In this document: one piece after another, positions 1-7,030 of the stretch
How the letters are laid out: each line of letters begins with the position of its first letter
How positions within the stretch are numbered: position 1 is the stretch's first letter
From: Myxococcaceae bacterium JPH2
Lineage (GTDB): Bacteria > Myxococcota > Myxococcia > Myxococcales > Myxococcaceae
Direction: 5' to 3'
Length of the DNA stretch: 64,000 nt
NCBI GenBank assembly: GCA_016458225.1
Contig: JAEMGR010000030.1
Span: forward strand, 62,001-126,000
The notes under the pieces: model-generated
What the model saw: only the letters and a program-made list of their open reading frames with translations
Database searches by the model: none
Told to the model about the DNA's origin: nothing
Program-made: the position numbers and the translations under genes

Positions 1-237
1 GCTGGTGCCATCCAGGAGGATGGTGCCGGTGTGGTGCGTGCCCGGGATGAGGTCGTTCATCCGGTTGAGCGAGCGCAGGAAGGTGGACTTGCCGCAGCCG
101 GACGGGCCGATGAGCGCCGTCACCTGATGCTCGGGGATGGCCAGCGAGATGGTGCGGATGGCCACCTTGCTGCCATAGCGGAGGGTGAGCTCCCGCGCCT
201 CCATCTTGTTGCGCGGGGAAGGGGACTGGAGGGGCAT
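1..237 (-). CDS. pstB: Phosphate ABC transporter ATP-binding protein PstB (partial)
   Basis: This is the N-terminal 79 residues of the ATPase that powers high-affinity phosphate import through PstCA; the rest lies beyond the left edge. The Walker A motif GPSGCGKST (residues 44-52) is followed by the PstB-typical [10 protein letters not shown]. The ATG at 237 is 15 bases after the pstA stop, so the gene ends the pstS-pstC-pstA-pstB series. A second ATG at residue 12 is possible. The family assignment rests on motif and context and is very safe. Confidence 0.95.
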   Translation of the reverse strand, partial: MPLQSPSPRNKMEARELTLRYGSKVAIRTISLAIPEHQVTALIGPSGCGKSTFLRSLNRMNDLIPGTHHTGTILLDGTS

Positions 238-252
238 GGTGGGCGTGTACCG

Positions 253-1167
253 TCAGTGTCCGGCGGAGGCGGCCTTGCGGCGCGTGCGCGACCGGATGAT
301 GACCGCGACGAGGTTGAGGGCGAAGGTGAGCATCAGCAGCACCAGCACGGTGGCGTAGAGCAGCGGCCGCGTGGCCTCCACGTCCGGTGACTGCGTGGCC
401 AGCACGTACGTGTGGTAGCCCAGGTGCATGAACTGCGAGTTCAGGTGCGTGGGCAGGTCCGGCAGGAAGTAGGCCGCGCCCGTGAAGAGGATGGGGGCCA
501 CCTCGCCCGCGCCGCGGGAGATGGCCAGCACCGCGCCCGTGAGGATGCCCGGCAAGGCTCCCGGCAGCACCACGCGCACGAGCGTCTGGGATTGCGTGGC
601 GCCCAGCGCGAGGCTCGCCGTGCGGTGATCCAACGGAACGGCGCGCAGCGCCTCCTCGGTGGAGACGATGACGACGGGCAAGGTCAGCACCGCCAGGGTG
701 AGCGCGGCCCAGAGGATGCCGGGCTGCGCCCAGTGCATCTCCTCGTAGCCGAGCGCGCGGTCCAGGCCCTTGCCGACGAAGAGGATGAAGAAGCCCAGGC
801 CGAACAGGCCGAAGACGACGGAGGGCACGCCCGCCAGATTGGCCACGGCCACGCGCACCCAGCGCGCCATGCGCGAGTTGGGCGGCGCGTACTCGTGCAG
901 ATAGAGCGCGGTGAGCACGCCCACCGGCATCACCGCCAGCGTCATGAGGAGCGTGAGCGCCGCGGTGCCGAAGATGGCGGGGAAGATGCCGCCGCCCATC
1001 ATGCCGTCGCTGGGGGGCTGGGTGAGGAAGGCCCAGGTGACGTTCGCCGCGCCCCCGCGGAAGACGTCCAGGAGGATGAGCGCCAGCACGGCCACGATGA
1101 CGAACGCGGCCAGCCCGGTGAGCGACGTGAGCGCCAGGCCCACCGCCTTGCGCGTGGTGTGCTTCAT
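253..1167 (-). CDS. pstA: Phosphate ABC transporter permease PstA
   Basis: Inner-membrane permease subunit of the Pst phosphate importer, 304 residues, the usual length. Hydrophobic segments begin at about residues 13-35 and continue through the protein in the six-helix pattern of the family. The cytoplasmic EAA-type loop that docks PstB is visible as ASLALGATQSQTLVRVVLPG. The ATG overlaps the pstC stop by 4 bases (ATGA), so the two permeases are translationally coupled. Confidence 0.96.
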   Translation of the reverse strand: MKHTTRKAVGLALTSLTGLAAFVIVAVLALILLDVFRGGAANVTWAFLTQPPSDGMMGGGIFPAIFGTAALTLLMTLAVMPVGVLTALYLHEYAPPNSRMARWVRVAVANLAGVPSVVFGLFGLGFFILFVGKGLDRALGYEEMHWAQPGILWAALTLAVLTLPVVIVSTEEALRAVPLDHRTASLALGATQSQTLVRVVLPGALPGILTGAVLAISRGAGEVAPILFTGAAYFLPDLPTHLNSQFMHLGYHTYVLATQSPDVEATRPLLYATVLVLLMLTFALNLVAVIIRSRTRRKAASAGH

Positions 1168-2177
1168 CCCGCGCCTCCCGTCAGTCGCTTCATGACCTTG
1201 CGGGTCCAGGACGTGGCGAACATGTTGAGCACGAAGGTGAAGGCGAAGAGCTCCACCCCGATGAAGAAGAGCAGCGAGTAGTGCGGGCTGCCCACCACCA
1301 CCTCGCCCATCTCCGCGGCGATGGTGGCGCTGAGCGAGCGCACCGAGTCTCCCAGCCGCGCCGACACGATGGCGGCGTTGCCGGAGGCCATGAGGACAAT
1401 CATCGTCTCACCGATGGCGCGCCCGAAGCCCAGCACGCACGCGGCGAGGATGCCGGGCGCCGCCGCGGGCAGGACGACCTTCCACGCCGTCTCCCAGGGC
1501 GTGGCGCCCAGCGCGAGCGAGGCCTCGCGGTAGCTGCGTGGCACGGCGGTGAGCGCGTCCTCGGACACGGTGAAGATGACCGGGACGATGGCCAGCGCCA
1601 GGCCCAGGCCCGCCAGCACCGCGTTGAGCCGCGACTCCAGGCCGAAGAAGTCCTGGACGAAGCTGGCCATCACCATCAGCGCGAAGAAGCCGAGCACCAC
1701 CGAGGGGATTCCGGCGAGCAGCTCGATGGTGGGCTTGAGCACCTCGCGCAGCCGGCGCGGGGCGAACTCCGCCGCGAACAGGGCGCCGAAGACGCCCAGC
1801 GGCACGGCGACGAACATGGAGACGAGGGTCGTCTTCAGCGTCCCGATGAACAGCGGAATCATGCTGACCTTCGGGACGCTGGACACGGGCTGCCACACGA
1901 ACGTGGCCGGACGTCCGGGCCGCGTCACCTGGGGCAGGAACATCTTGGAGAGGCTGGCCTCCTGACGGGCATGCGGATCCGTGAAGAGCCCCATCGCCTC
2001 CTTCGCCACGAAGATGAGGATGAGGACGAGGGCCGCGATGCCCGTGAAAGCCACCGCGGTGACCAACCCCGCGATGAGCTTCTCCTTCAACTGCCGGCGC
2101 CGCGCCGCCGCCGACAGCGTCGGCACGGGCACCGGTGACGCGAGACTCTGCTCCTGCATGAGCGCCTGTCTATCCAT
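1164..2177 (-). CDS. pstC: Phosphate ABC transporter permease PstC
   Basis: Partner permease of PstA in the Pst importer, 337 residues. A polar N-terminus of about 35 residues precedes the first membrane helix. The EAA loop reads EASLALGATPWETAWKVVLP and is followed by the PstC-typical GRAIGETMIVLMASG. Only 39 bases separate it from the upstream pstS, and that gap holds an 11-bp-spaced Pho-box-like repeat, so pstC may have its own phosphate-controlled promoter as well as read-through from pstS. Confidence 0.96.
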   Translation of the reverse strand: MDRQALMQEQSLASPVPVPTLSAAARRRQLKEKLIAGLVTAVAFTGIAALVLILIFVAKEAMGLFTDPHARQEASLSKMFLPQVTRPGRPATFVWQPVSSVPKVSMIPLFIGTLKTTLVSMFVAVPLGVFGALFAAEFAPRRLREVLKPTIELLAGIPSVVLGFFALMVMASFVQDFFGLESRLNAVLAGLGLALAIVPVIFTVSEDALTAVPRSYREASLALGATPWETAWKVVLPAAAPGILAACVLGFGRAIGETMIVLMASGNAAIVSARLGDSVRSLSATIAAEMGEVVVGSPHYSLLFFIGVELFAFTFVLNMFATSWTRKVMKRLTGGAG

Positions 2178-2195
2178 AGCAGCCGAGGGCCTCGC

Positions 2196-2217
2196 GTGAC
2201 ATTCGTGTGACGCTCGT
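2196..2217. promoter_or_regulatory. Putative Pho box upstream of pstC
   Basis: Two direct repeats, GTGACATTCGT and GTGACGCTCGT, lie end to end, giving GTGAC half-sites at 2196 and 2207, exactly 11 bp apart. PhoB sites are known to be direct repeats of TGTCA-like half-sites at 11-bp spacing; read on the minus strand these are GTCAC repeats. The site lies 19 bases before the pstC start. PhoB binding is inferred. Confidence 0.6.
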
Positions 2218-3041
2218 TACTTCACGGGGAAGTAGCCGACCTTGGTGACGACGGCCTGGCCCTCGGGCGAGAGCGTGAAGTCGATGAACGCCTTCGCCTC
2301 GCCGGACGGCTTGTTGCGCAGGTAGAAGAAGAGGTTGCGCGAGAGCGGGTACTTGCCGCTCTTGACGTTGTCCGCCGTCGGGGCGAACTCCTCGCTGCCC
2401 TTCTTGATCTTCAGCTCCTTGACGCCCTTGGCGTACGCGGCGCCGCCGTAGCCGATGCCGTTCTTCTCCTTGGCCACCGCGTTGACGACCGCGGCGGTGC
2501 CCGGCAGCGTCTGGGCGTTGGAGGCGTAGTCATCGCCGCCCAGCACGTTGTCCTTCACGAAGGAGTAGGTGCCCGAGGAGTTCTCGCGGGAGTAGAGGAC
2601 GATGGTGGCCGCGGGGCCGCCCACGTCCTTCCAGTTCGTGGTGTCACCCAGGTAGATGCCCTTGAGCTGATCCACGGTGAGGGACGTCACGGGGTTGGTG
2701 TCGTTCACGTAGAACGTGACGCCGTCCTTGGCGACGGGAATCTCCACGCCGGTGGTGCTGAAGCGGGCGCGCAGCTTCTCCTGCTCCGCCTCCTTCATCT
2801 CGCGGCTGGACATGGCGATGTCCGTGGTGCCGTTCTGGAGCGCGGAGAGGCCCGTGCCGGAGCCGCCGCCGGTCACCTGGACCTTGGTGCCCGGGTTCTT
2901 CTTCATGAACTCCTCGGCCCAGCGCTGGACGAGGATGACCATGGTGTCCGAGCCCTTCACGGTGATTGTGCCGGCCTGGGCGGCCAGCGGGGTGGCCAGG
3001 GCGAGCAGGGCGGTGAGGGACGAGAGCAGAGTCTTCTTCAT
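2217..3041 (-). CDS. pstS: Periplasmic phosphate-binding protein PstS
   Basis: Phosphate-binding protein that delivers Pi to PstCA, 274 residues. The ATG at 3041 is chosen because it follows an AGGAGA ribosome site and opens a clear signal peptide (MKKTLLSSLTALLALATPLA) with likely cleavage after AQA. The longer reading frame upstream has an Arg/Pro-rich, non-family N-terminus. Phosphate-contact stretches visible are GSDTM, GGGSGTG with TTDIAMSSRE, and SRENSSGTY. It lies 34 bases downstream of the porin gene, so the two are probably co-transcribed. Confidence 0.95.
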   Translation of the reverse strand: MKKTLLSSLTALLALATPLAAQAGTITVKGSDTMVILVQRWAEEFMKKNPGTKVQVTGGGSGTGLSALQNGTTDIAMSSREMKEAEQEKLRARFSTTGVEIPVAKDGVTFYVNDTNPVTSLTVDQLKGIYLGDTTNWKDVGGPAATIVLYSRENSSGTYSFVKDNVLGGDDYASNAQTLPGTAAVVNAVAKEKNGIGYGGAAYAKGVKELKIKKGSEEFAPTADNVKSGKYPLSRNLFFYLRNKPSGEAKAFIDFTLSPEGQAVVTKVGYFPVK

Positions 3042-3075
3042 GGGAATTGTCTCCTGGGGAAAGGTAGGTCGTGGC

Positions 3076-4284
3076 CTAGAAGCGCGCCTGCATCTGCAGG
3101 GTGAAGAGATTGTCCTTCGGGTCCTTGGCGTCATCGACCTTGGCGGTCATGGGGATCTCGTAGACCGCCGAAACCTTCAGGTTCTCACCAAAGTAGTGCT
3201 GCACGAGCAGGCCCACCGTGTTGACGGTGTTGTTGGCGCCCGGCACGCCGTTGGCGGCCACGTTGGCCGCGCCGTTGCGAGGATCGAAGCTGTCGAAGCG
3301 CACCGCCACCGCGTCGCTCAGGCCCAGGTTCTGCACCAGCAAGAGCCAGTAGCCGTGGGCCGCGGCGTTCAGGTTGGTGGCGTTGTTGGCACCGCCAAAC
3401 GTCTTGCCGGCGATGAACTCGCCCTTGAGGGCGGTGCCACCGATGGGCAGCACATCCAGGTAGACCTGGAGGTCCGCGCCAATGCGGGTGCGCTTGTAGG
3501 CGGTGCGGAACTCGTCATTGGCCAGCTTGCCGAGCGAGTCGCCGTACCAGCCGGACACGCCGCCGGAGATCCACTTGAGGTCGAACCCGACGCGGCCGAT
3601 GACGTCCTTGTCCTTGTCGTTGTCCTGGACGGTGCCGGAGTCCGTGCCGTTGCCGTCGAACACGCCGATGTTGAGGCGCAGGAAGTCATAGCGGCCGTTG
3701 AGCTTCACGCCGCGGTCGCGCTCGCTGGGCAGGAAGGCGCGGATGACGCGGCTGCGCTCGGGGAACTCGCGGTCGCCGGAGGACTGGGGCGCCTCGTAGC
3801 CGAACGGCCACTTGGTCTGGCCCGCGGTGAGCGACCACGTCTGCTTGGTGCCGGGGATGAACAGGGTGGCCTCGGCGTCCTTCAGGACCACGCCCGCGGG
3901 AGACGCGTCGATCTGCAGCATCGCCTGGGCCAGGTCCGTGGTGTACGTGGCCTTGAGGCGGCCCCGGCGCACGGTGAAGCGGCTGAAGCCGCCATTGCCG
4001 TAGTCATCGAGCGACTCCTGGTACTGGTAGCGCGACTGGATGTAGCCGGAGATCTTCAGCTTCTTCAGGGCGGAGAGGTCGGACTGCGCCGTCGTGTTCT
4101 GCTCTTCCAGGGCGGCGACCTTGCCTTCGTCCATCGCGATCCGCTCCTCGATGGTCGGCTCGGCGGCGGCAGGGGCGGCCTCGGTGCTCTGCGCTTCGGA
4201 GGGGGCGGGCGTCTGGGGCTCCGCGGACTGCGCCAGGGCCGCGCTGGTGGTCAGGGTGAAGAGGGCAACAAGGAGGTTACGCAT
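3076..4284 (-). CDS. Phosphate-selective porin O/P-like outer membrane protein
   Basis: Predicted outer-membrane porin of the OprP/OprO (Porin_O_P) type, 402 residues. It has a signal peptide (MRNLLVALFTLTTSAALAQS), an Ala/Pro/Glu-rich linker, a short coiled coil around IEERIAMDEGKVAALEEQ, then a beta-barrel region starting KISGYIQSRYQYQ and ending in the aromatic LQMQARF expected of barrel proteins. Its place upstream of pstS and downstream of a Pho-box-like site suggests it brings phosphate across the outer membrane in starvation. Substrate specificity is inferred. Confidence 0.88.
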   Translation of the reverse strand: MRNLLVALFTLTTSAALAQSAEPQTPAPSEAQSTEAAPAAAEPTIEERIAMDEGKVAALEEQNTTAQSDLSALKKLKISGYIQSRYQYQESLDDYGNGGFSRFTVRRGRLKATYTTDLAQAMLQIDASPAGVVLKDAEATLFIPGTKQTWSLTAGQTKWPFGYEAPQSSGDREFPERSRVIRAFLPSERDRGVKLNGRYDFLRLNIGVFDGNGTDSGTVQDNDKDKDVIGRVGFDLKWISGGVSGWYGDSLGKLANDEFRTAYKRTRIGADLQVYLDVLPIGGTALKGEFIAGKTFGGANNATNLNAAAHGYWLLLVQNLGLSDAVAVRFDSFDPRNGAANVAANGVPGANNTVNTVGLLVQHYFGENLKVSAVYEIPMTAKVDDAKDPKDNLFTLQMQARF

Positions 4285-4357
4285 GGGTTTGAAGGGCTCC
4301 TGAGAAGACCGCGGACTGTCTTCTACGGAGCACTTGTGGCCATTTGACGGCCCCCGC

Positions 4358-4379
4358 GTGACAACGTGGCAACGAGTTT
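4358..4379. promoter_or_regulatory. Putative Pho box upstream of the porin-pstSCAB genes
   Basis: Half-sites GTGAC (4358-4362) and GCAAC (4369-4373) are spaced exactly 11 bp. The flanks (CCGCGTGACA..., ...GCAACNAGTT) match the site before phoB almost base for base. It sits about 74 bases before the porin start and ends at the phoB stop codon, so it is placed to drive porin-pstS-pstC-pstA-pstB. PhoB binding is inferred. Confidence 0.6.
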
Positions 4380-5068
4380 CAGGAGGCCGACGGATCCACG
4401 ATTCGGTAGCCCACGCCTCGGACCGTCTCCAGGAGCGCGCGCGCCGTGCCCAGCTTGTCGCGCAGGCGCATCACGTGCGTGTCGATGGTGCGCGTCTCCA
4501 GCGAGCTGGACAGCCCCCAGACCTCCTCCAGGAGCAGCTCGCGCGTCTGCACGCGACCCAGCCGCGTCATGAGGTGCTCCAGCAGGCGGAACTCCAGCGC
4601 GGTGAGCGCCACCTCGCGCTCGTCGACGTAGAAGCGATGGGACGCCACATCCAGGCGCAAGGGCCCGAGCGTGAGCGGCTGCTGGCCGTCCTTGGGCGAG
4701 CCGCCGCGGCGGACGATGGCCTTGAGGCGCAAGACCAGCTCGCGCACGGAGAAGGGCTTGACCACGTAGTCGTCCGCGCCCACCTCGAAGCCCCGGATGC
4801 GGTCGGCCTCTTCGCTCTTGGCGGTGAGCATGACGATGAGCACGTCACGCGAGTGCGCGTTCGCCCGGAGCTGGCGGCAGACGTCCACGCCGGACATGTC
4901 CGGCAGCATGAGGTCCAGCAGAACGACATCAGGGGGCTGCTCCCGTGCCGAGGTCAGGGCTGCTTCTCCAGTGCCCGCCACCCGGGTGGTGAAGCCAGAG
5001 GCGCGCAGGTTGAAATCGATCAGCTCGGCGAGGTCGCGCTCGTCGTCAACGATGAGGACATGGGACAT
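4379..5068 (-). CDS. phoB: PhoB-like response regulator (OmpR family)
   Basis: DNA-binding response regulator, 229 residues. The receiver domain (1-120) has acidic residues D8/D9, phosphoacceptor D52 in LLDLMLPD, and the KPF switch lysine. The C-terminal winged helix (about 130-229) has the OmpR-type TALEFRLLEHL and RVGYRIV ends. The start at 5068 (MSHVLIVDDE) is chosen over a longer frame from 5158 because the extra 30 residues are not receiver-like and would read through a Pho-box-like site at 5107-5133. No kinase is adjacent; the nearest PhoR-like kinase is at 17-18.3 kb. Expected to activate the pst/porin genes. Confidence 0.9.
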   Translation of the reverse strand: MSHVLIVDDERDLAELIDFNLRASGFTTRVAGTGEAALTSAREQPPDVVLLDLMLPDMSGVDVCRQLRANAHSRDVLIVMLTAKSEEADRIRGFEVGADDYVVKPFSVRELVLRLKAIVRRGGSPKDGQQPLTLGPLRLDVASHRFYVDEREVALTALEFRLLEHLMTRLGRVQTRELLLEEVWGLSSSLETRTIDTHVMRLRDKLGTARALLETVRGVGYRIVDPSAS

Positions 5069-5106
5069 GGCGGCCTCGCACTCTGAGCGCGTCGCTTTGC
5101 TGCCGC

Positions 5107-5133
5107 GTGACACGCCGGCAACAAGTTCGTGAC
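5107..5133. promoter_or_regulatory. Putative three-half-site Pho box upstream of phoB
   Basis: GTGAC (5107), GCAAC (5118) and GTGAC (5129) lie at exact 11-bp steps, 39 bases before the phoB start. The first two half-sites and their flanks match the site at 4358. This suggests autoregulation of phoB. It is the most complete of the three sites in the locus. Confidence 0.6.
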
Positions 5134-5182
5134 TGCGCTCCCCGCCCGCGTCACGCAAGGGCGCGGGCGGGGGAGCGGTCCC

Positions 5183-6130
5183 TTAGCTCCGCGGCAGGGG
5201 CTTGGCCGCGCGCTCCATCGCGTTGGGCTCGTGGCCGGCGTGCTCGCGTCCCGCGTGCTCAGCGCCCGCGGGGTTCAGCAGCATGGCGGCATCCACCGCG
5301 CGCAGCTCGCCGTTGAAGCCGCTGAACGCGATGGTGCGATGCGGCCGGATGAGGGACAGCTCGTACAGCTCCTGGTACGCCACCAGGACCTCGGGCTCGT
5401 GGCTCAGCGCGGAGAGCGCACGGCCCACCGCGGACGGGTACTGGCCCTTGGCTTCGGCGACCATGCCCGCGATGTGCGCCTCGGTCTCCGCCTCGAGGAG
5501 CGCCACGCGCTGTCGGCCCTCCTCTTCGATGTCCGCCTTGGCGCGCTCCAGTCGCGCGGAGATGGTCTCCAGCACTTGATTGGACACCTCGGGCAGCAGG
5601 CTGACGTTGCGGATGAGGACGGCGTCCACCTCCAGGCCCCAGCGCGCCGTCTCGGAGGCGACGTCGCGCTGCAAGAGGTCTCCCAGCTCGTTGCGGTCGC
5701 AGAGGATCTGCTGGAACTCGCGGTTGCCGAGGATGGAGATGGCCGAGTGGGTGACGAGGTTGTTGAGCGAGCGATCCCAGTCCGCCACGTCGAACAGGGC
5801 CTTGGCCGGGTCCGCGATGCGGAACTCCAGCCACAGGTCCACGATGACGGTGGTGCCGCGCGCGTCGTTGACGTGGATGTTGTTGAACTCGCGGAAGTCT
5901 CGTCGCAGCGAGACGGGCACCGTCTTCACCCAGGGCAGGGCGCGGGCGAAGAACCAGTGCCAGCCGGGGCGGGTGATGACGCGCTCCAGCCTGCCGAAGC
6001 GCGTGATGAGCACGGCCTCCTCGTCCTCCACCTGGAGGGCGAGCCGCTGGAGGATGCCGAAGAGGAAGGGAAGGGCCGCGAGTCCGAGGACGAGGCCGCC
6101 GAGGAAGTGCAGGGTGTCAGGGGAGTTCAT
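5183..6130 (-). CDS. SPFH/band-7 membrane protein (HflC-like)
   Basis: Membrane-anchored SPFH/prohibitin-family protein, 315 residues. An N-terminal hydrophobic anchor (about 8-28) is followed by a band-7 domain (LALQVEDEEAVLITRFGRLERVI) and an alpha-helical Ala/Glu-rich stretch (RLERAKADIEEEGRQRVALLEAE) typical of oligomerising stomatin-like proteins. Its ATG overlaps the stop of the upstream SPFH gene by 4 bases, so the two likely form a hetero-oligomer like HflK/HflC. No FtsH-type protease is nearby, so the partner and role are open. The short C-terminal tail is His/Glu-rich (EHAGREHAGHE). Confidence 0.82.
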   Translation of the reverse strand: MNSPDTLHFLGGLVLGLAALPFLFGILQRLALQVEDEEAVLITRFGRLERVITRPGWHWFFARALPWVKTVPVSLRRDFREFNNIHVNDARGTTVIVDLWLEFRIADPAKALFDVADWDRSLNNLVTHSAISILGNREFQQILCDRNELGDLLQRDVASETARWGLEVDAVLIRNVSLLPEVSNQVLETISARLERAKADIEEEGRQRVALLEAETEAHIAGMVAEAKGQYPSAVGRALSALSHEPEVLVAYQELYELSLIRPHRTIAFSGFNGELRAVDAAMLLNPAGAEHAGREHAGHEPNAMERAAKPLPRS

Positions 6131-6996
6131 CGCGAGTCCTTCCGGTAGATGGTGCGGGCATCGGACGTCACCTCGGAGCGGCGGCGGGCGACGTAGTGGT
6201 GCAGGGTGTTCTTCTGGGCCAGCTCGCGCAGGTAGCGGCCCAGGGTGCCAATCTCCGTCTCCACGGCCTTGGAGTGCGCGCGCGCGATGGCGAGCCCGCG
6301 CTCGGCGGCGAGCACGCGCTGCTGCGTCTCGGCCTCGGCGCGCGCGTGGGTGGCGTCCGCCTCGGAGCGCGCCTGGATGACGGCGTTGAGCGCGTCGGCC
6401 AGTTCGTCCGGGGGCAGCACGTCCGTGAGGTCCACCGCGTTGAAGCCCACGCCGTAGCGCCGGCCGATGCGCGCGCGGCAGAACTCCTCGATGCGCGCGT
6501 TGAGCAGGCGCCGCTCGCGGCGGATGAGCGCGTACGAGCCCGGCTCCTCCGCTCCGCTGGGGGCCTTGTCCGGCGCCTCGCGGAAGTTGGCGATCTCATT
6601 GCGCAACAGGCAGGTGAACAGGCCGGTGATGTGCTCGATGGGCGAGCGCAGGCCGAAGAGGAAGTGGCTCAGCTCCCGCTCCACCGGCACGTAGCGGAGG
6701 ATGGAGTCCAGCCGGAGGATCGTGCCGTCCGCCGCCATGGCGGTGCGGCCCCCCTCCTCGCCGGACAGGTCCAGGTTCTGCTCCATCATCGGGACGTGGA
6801 TGACCTTCTCCCAGGGCCGCTTCTGGTGCAGCCCGGGGCCGTAGGTGCGCAGCCGCTGCGAGTCATCCTCGCGATGCACGGCGCGACCGAAGGACGTGAG
6901 CACCGCGAGCTGGCCCTGCTCTACTTGGAAGAAGCAACGGCTCAGGATGAAGGCGCCGTAGAGGGCGACGCCGCCCAGGATTCCGAACAAGAACAT
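6127..6996 (-). CDS. SPFH/band-7 membrane protein (HflK-like)
   Basis: First of a coupled pair of SPFH-domain proteins, 289 residues from the ATG at 6996. A membrane anchor (MFLFGILGGVALYGAFILS) leads into a band-7 domain (FFQVEQGQLAVLTSFGRAV), then a helical region with ARAEAETQQRVLAAERG. The start at 6996 has a GGAGG upstream and clears the end of the SulP gene at 7031; a longer frame from 7089 would overlap that gene and add a non-membrane leader. Probably assembles with its neighbour into a membrane ring or microdomain scaffold; function unknown. Confidence 0.8.
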   Translation of the reverse strand: MFLFGILGGVALYGAFILSRCFFQVEQGQLAVLTSFGRAVHREDDSQRLRTYGPGLHQKRPWEKVIHVPMMEQNLDLSGEEGGRTAMAADGTILRLDSILRYVPVERELSHFLFGLRSPIEHITGLFTCLLRNEIANFREAPDKAPSGAEEPGSYALIRRERRLLNARIEEFCRARIGRRYGVGFNAVDLTDVLPPDELADALNAVIQARSEADATHARAEAETQQRVLAAERGLAIARAHSKAVETEIGTLGRYLRELAQKNTLHHYVARRRSEVTSDARTIYRKDSR

Positions 6997-7030
6997 CACG
7001 AGAGAAACCTCCGAAAGGGATGGAAGGGAG

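Noticed and set aside
2716-4347. A 543-codon plus-strand frame opposite pstS and the porin
   Set aside because: Both minus-strand genes have signal peptides and family motifs; the plus frame has none.
5069-5158. Upstream extension of the phoB-like frame
   Set aside because: It lacks receiver character and crosses the three-half-site Pho box; the start at 5068 matches the family.
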